A stretch of DNA of 64,000 nucleotides from Bacillota bacterium (GTDB lineage Bacteria > Bacillota > Clostridia > Acetivibrionales > DTU013), in contig JAEZCO010000058.1 of NCBI GenBank assembly GCA_023433505.1, positions 1 through 64,000 of the forward strand, read 5' to 3'. A program made the translations under genes and the position numbers. Under the pieces are notes generated by a model that had not been told where the DNA came from, did no database searches, and saw only the letters and a list, made by a program, of their open reading frames with translations. Below, piece by piece: positions 44,716 through 53,495 of this stretch (the first letter of the stretch is position 1; every line of letters begins with the position of its first letter).

Positions 44716-45927
44716 ATGTCCATTTACGATATAAACGGAGTTTCTGCAATCTTAATAATAGTTTTTGCACTTCCGCTGATTTCAGGCTTCTTTGGCAGAC
44801 TTACAAGGGAACGCATGCGGTACTCGCTAAATTCGCTTTTAGACAACATTGAACTGGTGGCAGCCCTGCTGGTCTCCGTCTATAGTACCGGCAGAATCTT
44901 TTTCAAAAAGGATGGAAGCATTTTTAACGCCCTTTATGATGTCATTCCTGCAAAAGTCAAGGATATGCTTTACGGACAGGATATCCTGACCTATGTGATT
45001 GTGGTACCCATTATCCTTATGCTGGTTTTAATAGGGCTCCGGCTTATTACTACGCCGCTTTACAGACATTTCATATTACCGCTGTCAGACCGGATTTATG
45101 AAGGCATAAATGCAAGCGTCCCGGCAGTCAGGAGATTTGCAGGAGTTTTCTGGATGATACCGAAGGCGCTGGTATTTGTACTGTTTATGGCTTTTTTCAT
45201 CAACTTCTCGATGTATTACATCAATGCGCCGGTCCTGACGGAGTGGACAAACAGTTCCCGGGAATACCAGCTTATCTGCAGGAATGTGTTGTATCCCGTA
45301 TTAAACTCCAATATAGCTAAGAAAATTCCTGTGCTTGTAAACGATTCTTTCCGGAAGGCTCTGGGTGAAAAAGCGGCACAGACCATTTCGCCGGAGACTG
45401 TTGACGCCTTCGAAAAGCTTACCGGAGGAAATATTAAAATCATCGAATATTTTAACGGCGTGACTTTGGATGAGGCTGTCAAATCCAATCAGGATATCGA
45501 TGCTACCGCGTTGAACACCGTAGGAAACAAATCGGACGACAGGGAAAAGGCATTTCTTCTATATCAATGGATTAGCAAAAATATTGAGTATGATTATGAG
45601 AAAGCGGAAAAAATCGTGAAAGATCCTTCAAATACGAAGTCAGGAAGTATCGTAGCCTATAATTCGAGGAAAGGTATTTGTTTTGATTTTTCCTCGCTGT
45701 ATGTTTCCATGTGCAGGGCCGTAGGACTGAAGGTCAGGCTTGTCACAGGCATGGGCTACAGTGGTATGGCATGGGGTGATCATGCCTGGAATCAAGTGTA
45801 TTATCCGGAAAAAGACCGCTGGATAAATGTGGATACTACCTTTGGAAGTTCAGGGGTCGACTATTTCGACAAGGGAGATTTCAGCGTGGATCACAAAAAT
45901 GCCGAGGTACAGGGGGAATGGAAATAG
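44716..45927 (+). CDS. Membrane protein with transglutaminase-like domain
   Basis: 403 residues from ATG 44716 (AGGAGG upstream, somewhat far at 12 nt). The N-terminal half has several hydrophobic segments, including one resembling CvpA-like proteins. The C-terminal half is a transglutaminase/protease fold with the triad in GICFDFSSLY (Cys), DHAWNQVY (His) and NVDTTFG (Asp). It probably acts on peptides outside the cell; the substrate is unknown. Confidence 0.85.
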   Translation: MSIYDINGVSAILIIVFALPLISGFFGRLTRERMRYSLNSLLDNIELVAALLVSVYSTGRIFFKKDGSIFNALYDVIPAKVKDMLYGQDILTYVIVVPIILMLVLIGLRLITTPLYRHFILPLSDRIYEGINASVPAVRRFAGVFWMIPKALVFVLFMAFFINFSMYYINAPVLTEWTNSSREYQLICRNVLYPVLNSNIAKKIPVLVNDSFRKALGEKAAQTISPETVDAFEKLTGGNIKIIEYFNGVTLDEAVKSNQDIDATALNTVGNKSDDREKAFLLYQWISKNIEYDYEKAEKIVKDPSNTKSGSIVAYNSRKGICFDFSSLYVSMCRAVGLKVRLVTGMGYSGMAWGDHAWNQVYYPEKDRWINVDTTFGSSGVDYFDKGDFSVDHKNAEVQGEWK

Positions 45928-45935
45928 TGCGGCCT

Positions 45936-46259
45936 TTATTGTCCATAACCGGCAGCCTGCCTGGAAGAAAAATATGAGATATCTTCATTTGTATAGCCCT
46001 CAAACTTATGCCTGTGCATCGCATTGGATTCCAATATCCCTTCGATTTTGTGAATATGGCCCAATTCAGTTTTCACAGGCATACCGGTAATGCCTGAAAA
46101 ATAATGTGTATGGTTGTCATAGGAGCAAACGCCGTAAAAAAAGTGAAAGTGAAAGCTGTTCAATCCCAGCATGTTTCCTGCATAACCGAAAAGCCTGTGT
46201 TTGTGCCCGTTGGTCAGTTCCGACTCAATTTTATATCTGTGCAGATGAAACCTGAGCAT
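45936..46259 (-). CDS. YmaF-like histidine-rich protein
   Basis: 107 residues on the minus strand. It is rich in His-x-His pairs: FHLHRY, GHKHRLFG, FHFHFFYG, NHTHYFSG, GHIHKIEG, MHRHKFEG. This spaced pattern is that of the YmaF family, function unknown, and suggests metal binding. AGGAGG sits 6 nt upstream of ATG 46259. It converges on the transglutaminase gene with a 8-bp gap. Confidence 0.82.
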   Translation of the reverse strand: MLRFHLHRYKIESELTNGHKHRLFGYAGNMLGLNSFHFHFFYGVCSYDNHTHYFSGITGMPVKTELGHIHKIEGILESNAMHRHKFEGYTNEDISYFSSRQAAGYGQ

Positions 46260-46278
46260 TGTATCCCTCCTGCATTTA

Positions 46279-46375
46279 AGTACTGGTGCAAGTATAACTT
46301 CCGTACATGTTTCTGAAAATGCAGTCCATTACGGCAGGCACTTTCAGAAAAACGGGAAGTAATATTTGCAGTACT
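46279..46375. repeat. MITE-like palindromic element, copy B
   Basis: 97 bp with ends AGTACTGGTGCAAGTATAAC and ATATTTGCAGTACT. The core ATGCAGTCCATTACGGC...ACGGGAAGT is the same as in copies A and D. It lies in the 333-bp gap upstream of rubrerythrin; the remaining DNA there is AT-rich without a clear gene. Confidence 0.85.
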
Positions 46376-46592
46376 CCTAAGTTGCGTAAAAAAATCATGA
46401 ATTATGAATCAAGCTGTAAATAAAAATTTTATTCATTTATAATCGATAGCGGGGTGTAAAATATTTTACAACGGAGATAATAATTAATAATAAATGAAAA
46501 TTTTGTTAAATGAGTAAAAGGTGTTAGTGACCCGGAGATTTGTGGTAGATAGTTTTTCGATGAATAAATTCGATTAAACAAGGAGGCTTTTT

Positions 46593-47186
46593 ATGAAAAA
46601 CCTGAAGGGGACAAAAACTCTTGAAAATCTGATGAAGGCAGTTGCCGGCGAATCACAGGCAAGAAATAGATATACCTGGTATGCATCCATAGCCAATAAG
46701 GAGGGCTACAGGCAAATTGAAGCGATTTTTACCGAGACAGCCGATAACGAAAAGGAGCATGCCAAGAGATTCTACAAGCTGATTCTTGAAGGAATGAGTG
46801 CGGACCTTCCTGCCGGAATAACCATAAATGCAGCATATCCTGTAGCTCAGGGAAATACCTATGACAATTTGAAAGCTGCGGCAGCCGGAGAACATGAAGA
46901 GTGGTCCGAATTATATCCTGAGTTTGCAAATGTGGCCGAAAGCGAGGGCTTTCCTGAGGTTGCAGCTGCATTCAGAATGATACTGAAGGTTGAAGAAAAA
47001 CATGAAAAGCGTTATAACAAGCTTGCTGCAAACGTAAACAACGGCAAGGTCTTTAAAAAGGACGAACCTGCAGCCTGGATATGCAGAAACTGCGGATATA
47101 TCCATGAAGGCCCCGAAGCTCCCGGGCTCTGTCCTGCCTGCCTGCATCCACAGGCACATTTCCAATTGTTCGTAGAAAACTATTAA
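46593..47186 (+). CDS. rbr: Rubrerythrin
   Basis: 197 residues. A peroxide-scavenging enzyme of anaerobes. The N-terminal four-helix di-iron domain has GESQARNRYTWYA, FTETADNEKEHAKRF and the later EEKHEKRY ligands. The C-terminal rubredoxin domain has CRNCGYIHEG and CPACLHPQAHF. AAGGAGG precedes ATG 46593. Appears monocistronic. Confidence 0.96.
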   Translation: MKNLKGTKTLENLMKAVAGESQARNRYTWYASIANKEGYRQIEAIFTETADNEKEHAKRFYKLILEGMSADLPAGITINAAYPVAQGNTYDNLKAAAAGEHEEWSELYPEFANVAESEGFPEVAAAFRMILKVEEKHEKRYNKLAANVNNGKVFKKDEPAAWICRNCGYIHEGPEAPGLCPACLHPQAHFQLFVENY

Positions 47187-47301
47187 TTTTGATAATGTTC
47201 ATTGGTATATAAAAAAATAGGGCTGCCAGGAAATATTTGAACCTCCAAGGCTTCGATGGTAAAATTACCATATATTGCAAGATGAAAGTGTGAGGGTGAC
47301 G

Positions 47302-48261
47302 ATGGGTCCTGGCATTCTTTTTTATGAAGCACTGGAATTACTGCTTCTCATTTTTCGGAAAGTACAGGCCGCAATAGGCTTCATTTTTAAAAAAATAAGT
47401 GGGAAGTTGGTTTTTCGCCGGTGCTTTTTTTTGCATAAGCCCCAGAGAAGGACCATCCTTGATTTAAGCTTATTATTCCTAATACAGATATCCATAGTAT
47501 TCTTATTGTCATCCTGCGGTAAACAGGAAACGGAGCCCATGCCCAGAAGGGAGGTCTCCATTTATAGTGAAAGGACCGTCTCCACGGTATCTCCATACAG
47601 GCTTGCGATTACATGTGATTATGGAAATCTGGAATTTTACAATTGGGACAGGAAGGAAATAAAGTTTGAGGTTACCCATAAAGTCAGGGCAGGCAGGACG
47701 GAAGAAGAACTTCAGAGCATGCTGGAAAAGTTCAGGATCAAGACTTCGGAAAAAAACGGGAATGTAAGCTTCCTGTGCGGCTATAATGGCAAAGAGGGCA
47801 AATATGAGGATACATTTTCCCTGATAAGAATATTTATGCCTGAAAAACCCGGCGCTGTGGAATGTAAGGTTGCCCAGGGGAAAATGAATTTTTTTGACGA
47901 CCTCAACTGTGACTTAAACCTTGAGGTCGGCAAAACCGAGGTTGAAATAAACAGGCTGAAGGGTGTAATCAAATATACCGGAAAAAACGGCAATCTAAGA
48001 ATCTCTTCAGGTGAACTCAATTCCAATTCCAGTATAACAACTACGACCGGGAATATCCGGATAAAGTCGGACTTTGAGACTCCGGGCAATTATTCATTGA
48101 ATACAGGGACCGGAATTATTGAGCTTGATATCCCTTCCTCTTTAAATGCGGTATTTGAAAATAACGGCAGGACGGATGCCACTGAAGCATCCTCCGGGGA
48201 AGACTGTTCCCAATTCCTTTTAAAATGCGGTGTGGGGAAAATCGACATTAAGAGATTCTGA
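47302..48261 (+). CDS. DUF4097-type lipoprotein
   Basis: About 319 residues if read from ATG 47302; the true start is uncertain (GAGGG is near it, but a lipoprotein signal normally starts later). A hydrophobic stretch LLFLIQISIVFLLSSC with a lipobox Cys is followed by a beta-helix-like region of short repeats (VEINRLKGVIKYTGKNGNLR, ITTTTGNIRIKS), as in DUF4097 adhesin-like proteins. Probably a cell-surface protein; function unknown. Confidence 0.7.
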   Translation: MGPGILFYEALELLLLIFRKVQAAIGFIFKKISGKLVFRRCFFLHKPQRRTILDLSLLFLIQISIVFLLSSCGKQETEPMPRREVSIYSERTVSTVSPYRLAITCDYGNLEFYNWDRKEIKFEVTHKVRAGRTEEELQSMLEKFRIKTSEKNGNVSFLCGYNGKEGKYEDTFSLIRIFMPEKPGAVECKVAQGKMNFFDDLNCDLNLEVGKTEVEINRLKGVIKYTGKNGNLRISSGELNSNSSITTTTGNIRIKSDFETPGNYSLNTGTGIIELDIPSSLNAVFENNGRTDATEASSGEDCSQFLLKCGVGKIDIKRF

Positions 48262-48377
48262 AAAGCTTTCAGAAATCCTCTGGAAATAAATGCTGACGAA
48301 AAATTACAAATTTTGCTGCTTTTTTTGTTTTTATGTGATAAAATATTTCAATCAAAGTAAGGGAGCAAAATGTTGAA

Positions 48378-49550
48378 TTGAAAAAATTAGCGGGTATTGT
48401 GCTGCTTTTGGCTGTATTGATTGCAAGCCTTTATTATTTTAATATAGTAAAAGGAAATAATAGAATCGGTGAATCCGATGTCACGGATGTTCCGCCGGAG
48501 GCTGTCGCAGCTGTCAGTCCGACTCCCGTACCGAAGCCAAGCCCAATCCCTGAAGTAACAAAACCGCCTGTGCTGAAGCTTGTGGCAGTAGGTGACATCA
48601 TGCTGGGGAGAAGTGTCGGAAAGCGTCTTGAAAAAACAAGTAAGGGCTATGATACGGCTTTTTCCGATGTTTCGGGCTTACTGAAGCAGGGAGATGTCGT
48701 CTTTGGGAACATTGAGTCTCCCATTACTGAAAGCATGCATTCTCTGAGCAAGGACAAGAAAATTGTTTTAAAGAGCTCTCCGCGGTGCATCGACTCCTTG
48801 AAGTCAGCAGGGTTTAATCTGTTTAGTCTGGCAAACAACCACATCCTTGATTATTATGACACAGGGCTCTTTGATACCATAGACCTGCTTGACAGAAACG
48901 GCTTCAAGCATTCAGGCTCGGGGAAAAATCTGGAGGAAGCCCGAAAGCCTGCCATCATGGTAAAGAACGGGATACGGATGGGTTTACTTGCTTATTCGGA
49001 TATGACACAATATATTTATGCCGGCAATCCGGCAATCCGTTTTGCGGCCGGTCTGGACAAGGCAGGCGTGGCGCCGAGGGAATACGAAGCCATCAAGGAA
49101 GATATAGCCGCATTGAGAGGGCAGGTGGATCTGGTTGCAGTTTCGCTGCATTGGGGAGTGGAGGAAAGCTTTACGGTCACACCCGAGCAGGTGGAGTTTG
49201 CGCATAAGCTGCTGGACGACGGCGCCGATATGATCTTGGGGCACCATCCCCACCAGTTCCAGGGGATTGAGATTTATAAAGGAAAGCCTATCATATACAG
49301 CATGGGAAACTTTATTTTTGATCAGAATGATGCCGAAAATATGGAAACCTTCATTATGGAAATGAATTTTGAAGGGGTAAAGCTAAAAAGCCTTGAAGCC
49401 GTTCCGGTAAAAATTGTGGACAAATGCAGGGCAGTGCCGCAGAAAGAGGGAGAGGCGGATAAAATGCTGGAAAGAGAGATTTCGCTTTGCAGCAAGCTGG
49501 GAACAGCATGCTCCGTGCAGAGCGGAAAGCTTGTTTTTAAACTTGACTGA
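48378..49550 (+). CDS. Second CapA family exported protein
   Basis: 390 residues. Membrane anchor or signal near the N-terminus (LAGIVLLLAVLIASLYYF), a Pro-rich linker, then a CapA domain: VAVGDIMLGRSVG, FGNIESPITE, SLANNHILDYYD, SLHWGVEE, LGHHPHQFQGIE, YSMGNFIFDQ. Paralog of the protein at 18571. The start is TTG 48378, which overlaps the stop of a four-codon ORF at 48370, so translation may be coupled. Confidence 0.88.
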   Translation: MKKLAGIVLLLAVLIASLYYFNIVKGNNRIGESDVTDVPPEAVAAVSPTPVPKPSPIPEVTKPPVLKLVAVGDIMLGRSVGKRLEKTSKGYDTAFSDVSGLLKQGDVVFGNIESPITESMHSLSKDKKIVLKSSPRCIDSLKSAGFNLFSLANNHILDYYDTGLFDTIDLLDRNGFKHSGSGKNLEEARKPAIMVKNGIRMGLLAYSDMTQYIYAGNPAIRFAAGLDKAGVAPREYEAIKEDIAALRGQVDLVAVSLHWGVEESFTVTPEQVEFAHKLLDDGADMILGHHPHQFQGIEIYKGKPIIYSMGNFIFDQNDAENMETFIMEMNFEGVKLKSLEAVPVKIVDKCRAVPQKEGEADKMLEREISLCSKLGTACSVQSGKLVFKLD

Positions 49551-49602
49551 GCCTTTAAAGCCAATCGTAAACAATAATATAAAGGAATGGAGCAGCAATC
49601 GG

Positions 49603-49845
49603 ATGAAAATAATCAAGTGCTTGTTTTGCGGCAAGCCGACAACCTTACATACTATCAATGTGCAGAAAAAAATAAGAGGAAAGATCATTACGCTTTCAGG
49701 CGCTCCGGTCTACTATTGCCAGCCCTGTAATGAAACCTTCCAGGCCAAGGAAACACAGGATGTCTTCCGGTATATTTCCGACCGCAGCCTGGATGAAAAA
49801 AATATGCTGTTCAATTATGCGGACATGTCAAAAAAGCTTTATTAA
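49603..49845 (+). CDS. YgiT-type zinc-finger protein
   Basis: 80 residues from ATG 49603. The zinc-binding CLFCGKPTT and YYCQPCNE pairs are 30-odd residues apart, as in the N-terminal domain of MqsA/YgiT antitoxins. The C-terminal helix-turn-helix of MqsA is absent and no MqsR toxin is next to it, so an antitoxin role is doubtful. Confidence 0.75.
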   Translation: MKIIKCLFCGKPTTLHTINVQKKIRGKIITLSGAPVYYCQPCNETFQAKETQDVFRYISDRSLDEKNMLFNYADMSKKLY

Positions 49846-49860
49846 ACAGGTATATATTTG

Positions 49861-50040
49861 TTATTCTGAGCATTAGCGATAGAGCTTGCAAGATTCTTCA
49901 ATTTGTTCGGAATGGCAATGCGTAGATCACTTTCATACCAATGCCTATGCCACGGAGTGGCACACTTGGGTATGAAAATGTAGCAGCCATCATTGATTGC
50001 CATTCAAAAGCCTTTCAGGGGGGCGACCTAGGGTCGCCCT
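49861..50040. repeat. Second dispersed repeat family, left copy, with hairpin
   Basis: TTATTCTGAGCATTAGCGA resembles the widespread ATTCTGAGC-type repeat. The part from about 49937 to 50006 (GGCACACTTGGGTATGAAAA...CATCATTGATTGCCATTC) recurs inverted at 60347-60430. It ends in the perfect hairpin GGCGACC-TAG-GGTCGCC (50022-50038). No gene in this 300-bp gap. Confidence 0.7.
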
Positions 50041-50146
50041 GGTAATGATTTCTTTAAATCAATGACAATAAGCTTAGTTCGGCTCATAGAGCTTTACCGT
50101 TATTTCATTAAGAAGCAGCAAATATTCCGGCGGATAAGCAGAATTT

Positions 50147-50710
50147 TTAGTGTGTACCTGCAAGGCCGGCCTTTTTGATTGCCGGTAAAGCTGAAAGTAT
50201 CGTAAGGGCGATTACTACATACAGGACAAGATCCTTTATCAAATAGGGAACATTGGTAGAAAAAACATAAAGTACTGTAATACCGGGCTTTTTCATATAC
50301 AAGCCAAGGATAAGATACATGTAAGAAATACCTATTGCATATAGCGTCACAAGCCCAGCCGCCAGCGATATTAAAAGGTTTCTTAAATTGATTTGCTTCA
50401 AAAGTTCAAAAATCTTGCCGATAACAAATGCCCCGGCAGCAAAACCCAGAAGGAAGCCGAAGGTGTGGTTAAATACATAGGAGATGCCTCCGCCCTGGGC
50501 AAATATGGGTAAGCCCGCAAGTCCCAAAGCGATATAAATCACCTGTGACAGCAATCCAAGCCTGGACCCGAGCAAAATCCCCGCTAAGGCGCAAAAAAAC
50601 GGTTGAAGAGTGATTGGCAGAACGGGGAAGGGGATGCGCAGGAATGCTCCGACGATCATTAAAGCGGAAAAAATGGATACAAGGATCATGTCTTTTGTTT
50701 TAAGTTTCAT
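50147..50710 (-). CDS. bioY: Biotin ECF transporter S component BioY
   Basis: 187 residues with about six membrane helices. BioY captures biotin and works with a shared EcfAT energising module. The motifs LRIPFPVLPITLQPFFCALAG and GGISYVFNHTFGFLLGF are characteristic. It is controlled by a BirA operator at 50782-50813. No biotin synthesis genes are nearby, so the cell may rely on uptake. Confidence 0.93.
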   Translation of the reverse strand: MKLKTKDMILVSIFSALMIVGAFLRIPFPVLPITLQPFFCALAGILLGSRLGLLSQVIYIALGLAGLPIFAQGGGISYVFNHTFGFLLGFAAGAFVIGKIFELLKQINLRNLLISLAAGLVTLYAIGISYMYLILGLYMKKPGITVLYVFSTNVPYLIKDLVLYVVIALTILSALPAIKKAGLAGTH

Positions 50711-50781
50711 ATTGCCTCCGTTGAAATTTCGATTATCATTCTATACTTTCTTAACCCATATCATAAACAAAATGCATTCTA

Positions 50782-50813
50782 TTGTCAACCTAAAAATAAT
50801 TATAGGTTAACAA
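50782..50813 (-). promoter_or_regulatory. BirA operator of bioY
   Basis: TTGTCAACC (50782-50790), 14 bp, GGTTAACAA (50805-50813): an almost perfect inverted repeat of the Firmicutes BirA operator. It lies about 70-100 bp before the bioY start. BirA with biotinyl-AMP would repress transport when biotin is ample. Confidence 0.87.
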
Positions 50814-50925
50814 TAAGAATAAATGTAAAATTTTGGCATTTCAAAAATAATTACGGGAAATAATTTGAATATTATTGGAGATTATTGTAATATAAATGCA
50901 TTAACATTTATGTGGGGTCAAACTT

Positions 50926-51057
50926 ATGAACGCAGAAATACAAAAGCTGAAAGATAAGTTGGATACAATGATATCTGACGCGCCTCTCGTATCGGAAGAG
51001 GTCCTGGAACTCAGCAGGGAACTGGATATTGTTATTAATAATTACTACAGGCAGTGA
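50926..51057 (+). CDS. Spo0E-family aspartyl-phosphate phosphatase
   Basis: 43 residues, a typical Spo0E size. Two helices, IQKLKDKLDTMI and EEVLELSRELDIVIN, with the family motif SRELD whose Asp is needed to dephosphorylate Spo0A. ATG 50926, with GGGG a dozen bases upstream. The stop codon lies inside the stem of its terminator. Similar protein at 53496. Confidence 0.8.
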   Translation: MNAEIQKLKDKLDTMISDAPLVSEEVLELSRELDIVINNYYRQ

Positions 51058-51076
51058 TTACTGCCTGTTTTTTTTA
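51047..51076 (+). terminator. Terminator overlapping the Spo0E gene end
   Basis: ACAGGCAGT (51047-51055) pairs perfectly with ACTGCCTGT (51060-51068) around a 4-nt loop, followed by eight T. It includes the stop codon of the Spo0E gene. Confidence 0.92.
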
Positions 51077-51165
51077 TAGCTATACCAAAAATGATGTACA
51101 AAGGATATTCGTCCGTCAAAAAAAGAAGCATGAAAATACTTGTCGGGATAATACAATGGAATTAA

Positions 51166-51399
51166 TCAATTTGATGCGCTACAGTAAGCCTTTAGCAGTA
51201 AATTATGTTGTAACAGCGTTTTTATGATTTTGTTGTTTTCCAATGAATCTTTATTCTTTTTTATATAATCTTCTAAAAAAAGGGCCTTGTGCTTGGTATT
51301 GGAAATATATTCCGTAAGACTTATTAAATTATTCTGAAAAATTCGTGTTATCAGACCCATCATTTCAACTGCAAGATATGCCGTATCCTTCTCAAACAT
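51166..51399 (-). CDS. Hypothetical protein, 77 aa
   Basis: Mostly helical protein without signal or membrane segment, starting MFEKDTAYLAVEMMGLITRI. GGAGG lies 8 nt before ATG 51399 on the minus strand, supporting expression. I do not recognise the family. It lies between the two Spo0E genes; the surrounding DNA is AT-rich. Confidence 0.65.
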   Translation of the reverse strand: MFEKDTAYLAVEMMGLITRIFQNNLISLTEYISNTKHKALFLEDYIKKNKDSLENNKIIKTLLQHNLLLKAYCSASN

Positions 51400-51559
51400 G
51401 TCAATTACCTCCAGGAAGTTAAGGAAAGTATTACCAAAATATCACCTATACTGTAAAAAGTCAATAATATTTCCTGAAAAAGCTCGAGAAGGATTATATT
51501 GTGATATATTTTATTTTATTGGAAAAGTGAATTCCGGAAATAAACCCAGAATATAAAAT

Positions 51560-52010
51560 GAGCCCATGATGATCTTCGCTACAGCTGATAAGAATCCTTA
51601 CATACCTGCAAACAATCTCTCGACTGCCCGCAAGCATTACAAAACCCATACCAACCTTTGCTCGACTACCAAAGATACCTTGGAAACCGTATGCAATCTT
51701 TCGACTGCATACGACCTCAGCAATAAAATCCCGGAGGCGCCAGTCCCTCGCGATTTTAACAAAGCACGTAAATTGCCTGCGGCACCCTTGATAATCTTAG
51801 CTCGAATACCACACATACCTTTTGACCACACTGCAATATTTGGTACTGCAGTACAGCCTTACAGAACATGTGACACTCTTCCCTCCGGCCTGTAAAAAGC
51901 CTTCGCGTCAACAAAGGACGAGACCTGATACAAACCTTTGGCCGACTGTTACAAAGCCTTTGCGAGACCTCATAACAATCTTGGCACGACCACCATGAAC
52001 CCTACGCATA
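51560..52010. repeat. Block of diverged repeats with a loose 21-bp period
   Basis: Units related to AACCTTTGCTCGACTACC recur at about 21 or 42 bp: AACAATCTCTCGACTGCC (51611), AACCTTTGCTCGACTACC (51653), CAATCTTTCGACTGC (about 51694), AAACCTTTGGCCGACTG (51932), AAAGCCTTTGCGAGACC (51953) and AACAATCTTGGCACGACC (51974). An open frame of 109 codons on the plus strand and one of 64 on the minus strand have no ribosome site and look fortuitous. GC is higher than in the flanks. Confidence 0.6.
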
Positions 52011-52055
52011 GTATTATGGTTTGATTAAAAGTTTTAATCCGTGTTAATATTTAGG

Positions 52056-52187
52056 AGTACTGTAAATATTACTTCCCGTTTTTCTGAAAATGCCATTGAG
52101 ATTTTTTCTCGGAAGTTCTATTTTCACCGAGAGTTTCGCATTTAATTTCAGCCGGGATTTAATGAAGTATTCAGGCCGGAAGTATTG
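52056..52187. repeat. MITE-like palindromic element, copy C (diverged)
   Basis: The left end AGTACTGTAAATATTACTTC is followed by CCGTTTTTCTGAAAATGCC, matching the inverted ends of copies B and D. The interior is different (contains CTCGGAAGTTC...ACCGAGAG) and the right end is degenerate. It lies about 60 bp before murG. Confidence 0.65.
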
Positions 52188-52249
52188 AAAATTCAATGGG
52201 AGGGTGGTAAACTTTATACTGGTAATCATAGAAAAAAAAGGAGATTTCC

Positions 52250-53338
52250 ATGAAATCAATCGTACTGACCGGCGGAGGCACTTCAGGACATGTAACTCCA
52301 AATATCGCCTTGCTGCCGGGATTAAAGGAAAACGGCTGGTCAATCAGCTATATCGGTTCAAGGAACGGAATCGAAAAGCAGCTGATCGAAAATGAAGGTA
52401 TAACTTACTATTCCATAAATACAGGGAAGCTTAGAAGATATTTTGATCTGAAAAATCTGACGGATGTCTTCCGCGTTGCCGATGGCTTCCGGCAGGCACT
52501 GATGCTGTTGGGAAAGCTGAAGCCGGACATTGTTTTCAGCAAGGGGGGCTTTGTTTCGTGCCCAGCCGTATGGGCTGCCTGGTTTAAAAGAATTCCCGTT
52601 GTAATTCATGAATCCGACATGACTCCGGGTCTGACAAACAAGCTGTCCATGCCGTTTTCGACAAAAATATGCTATACCTTTCCGGAATCAAAGCGGTATC
52701 TTCCGGAAGAGAAAGCCGTATTTACAGGACTTCCCATAAGAGGCAGCCTTCTGGCGGGTGAAAAATCCCAGGGAATGAAACTATGCTCATTCAAAAGCAC
52801 AAAACCGGTGATTCTGATTATCGGGGGCAGTCTAGGCTCGGAAATTATAAATAAAGCAGTTAGAGGCGCGTTGGAGACACTTTTGAAGACCTTCCAGGTA
52901 TGCCATCTATGCGGCAAGGGGAATGTCAAGCCGGAATACTCGGGTCTGGCGGGTTACTGCCAGTTTGAATATGTAAATAAAGAATTGCAGCATCTTTTTG
53001 CCGCAGCGGATATCATCGTATCGAGAGCTGGCGCCACAGCTTTATTCGAGCTTCTTGCCTTGAAAAAACCTGCCGTGCTCATACCGCTTTCCAAAGCTGC
53101 AAGCCGGGGAGATCAGATCCTCAATGCCGAGTCTTTCGGAAAACAAGGGTTCAGCAAAGTACTTCAGGAAGAAATGCTGGATGAGACTTCGCTGATACGT
53201 ATGATCATGGAGATCCATGAAGGCAGGGATACTTACATTAAATCCATGAAGGCAAGCAATGTGGGCAACGGTACCCAAAAGATCCTGGATTTGCTGGAAG
53301 GGACCATCACAGCAAAGCAAGCTGAGAATCAAGCGTAA
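52250..53338 (+). CDS. murG: UDP-GlcNAc:undecaprenyl-PP-MurNAc-pentapeptide transferase (MurG)
   Basis: 362 residues. Adds GlcNAc to lipid I to form lipid II at the inner face of the membrane. Motifs: VLTGGGTSGHVTPNIALLP, VFSKGGFVSCPAVWAA, HESDMTPGLTNK, GGSLGSEIINKAV and SRAGATALFELLAL. AAAGGAG precedes ATG 52250. It stands alone, outside any dcw-type cluster, as do second MurG copies in some Firmicutes; whether it is the only copy cannot be told here. Confidence 0.92.
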   Translation: MKSIVLTGGGTSGHVTPNIALLPGLKENGWSISYIGSRNGIEKQLIENEGITYYSINTGKLRRYFDLKNLTDVFRVADGFRQALMLLGKLKPDIVFSKGGFVSCPAVWAAWFKRIPVVIHESDMTPGLTNKLSMPFSTKICYTFPESKRYLPEEKAVFTGLPIRGSLLAGEKSQGMKLCSFKSTKPVILIIGGSLGSEIINKAVRGALETLLKTFQVCHLCGKGNVKPEYSGLAGYCQFEYVNKELQHLFAAADIIVSRAGATALFELLALKKPAVLIPLSKAASRGDQILNAESFGKQGFSKVLQEEMLDETSLIRMIMEIHEGRDTYIKSMKASNVGNGTQKILDLLEGTITAKQAENQA

Positions 53339-53495
53339 TTGGTTGCCTTCGGGGATACCACTAATAAATTACAAAAAAAGAAGTAGTTTGTCGATTTGCG
53401 CGATAAATTTTATGCCTTTTTTTCTATTAATTTCATCCAAAAAGTGTTATTATTTTACTAATGGATTGTAAGTTGTGGTGTTACACGGAGGTAAA

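Noticed and set aside
45827..46090. 87-codon plus-strand ORF over the transglutaminase end
   Set aside because: It overlaps both the transglutaminase and the YmaF-like gene on the opposite strand, which has a GGAGG site and a repeated His-x-His pattern; the plus ORF has neither.
49603..49845. MqsA-type antitoxin of an MqsRA system
   Set aside because: Only the zinc-finger part is present, the DNA-binding domain is missing and no MqsR-like toxin gene adjoins.
51566..51895. 109-codon plus-strand ORF and 64-codon minus-strand ORF in the 21-bp periodic block
   Set aside because: Neither has a ribosome site or a recognisable domain, and the periodicity continues beyond both frames. Treated as non-coding repeat DNA.
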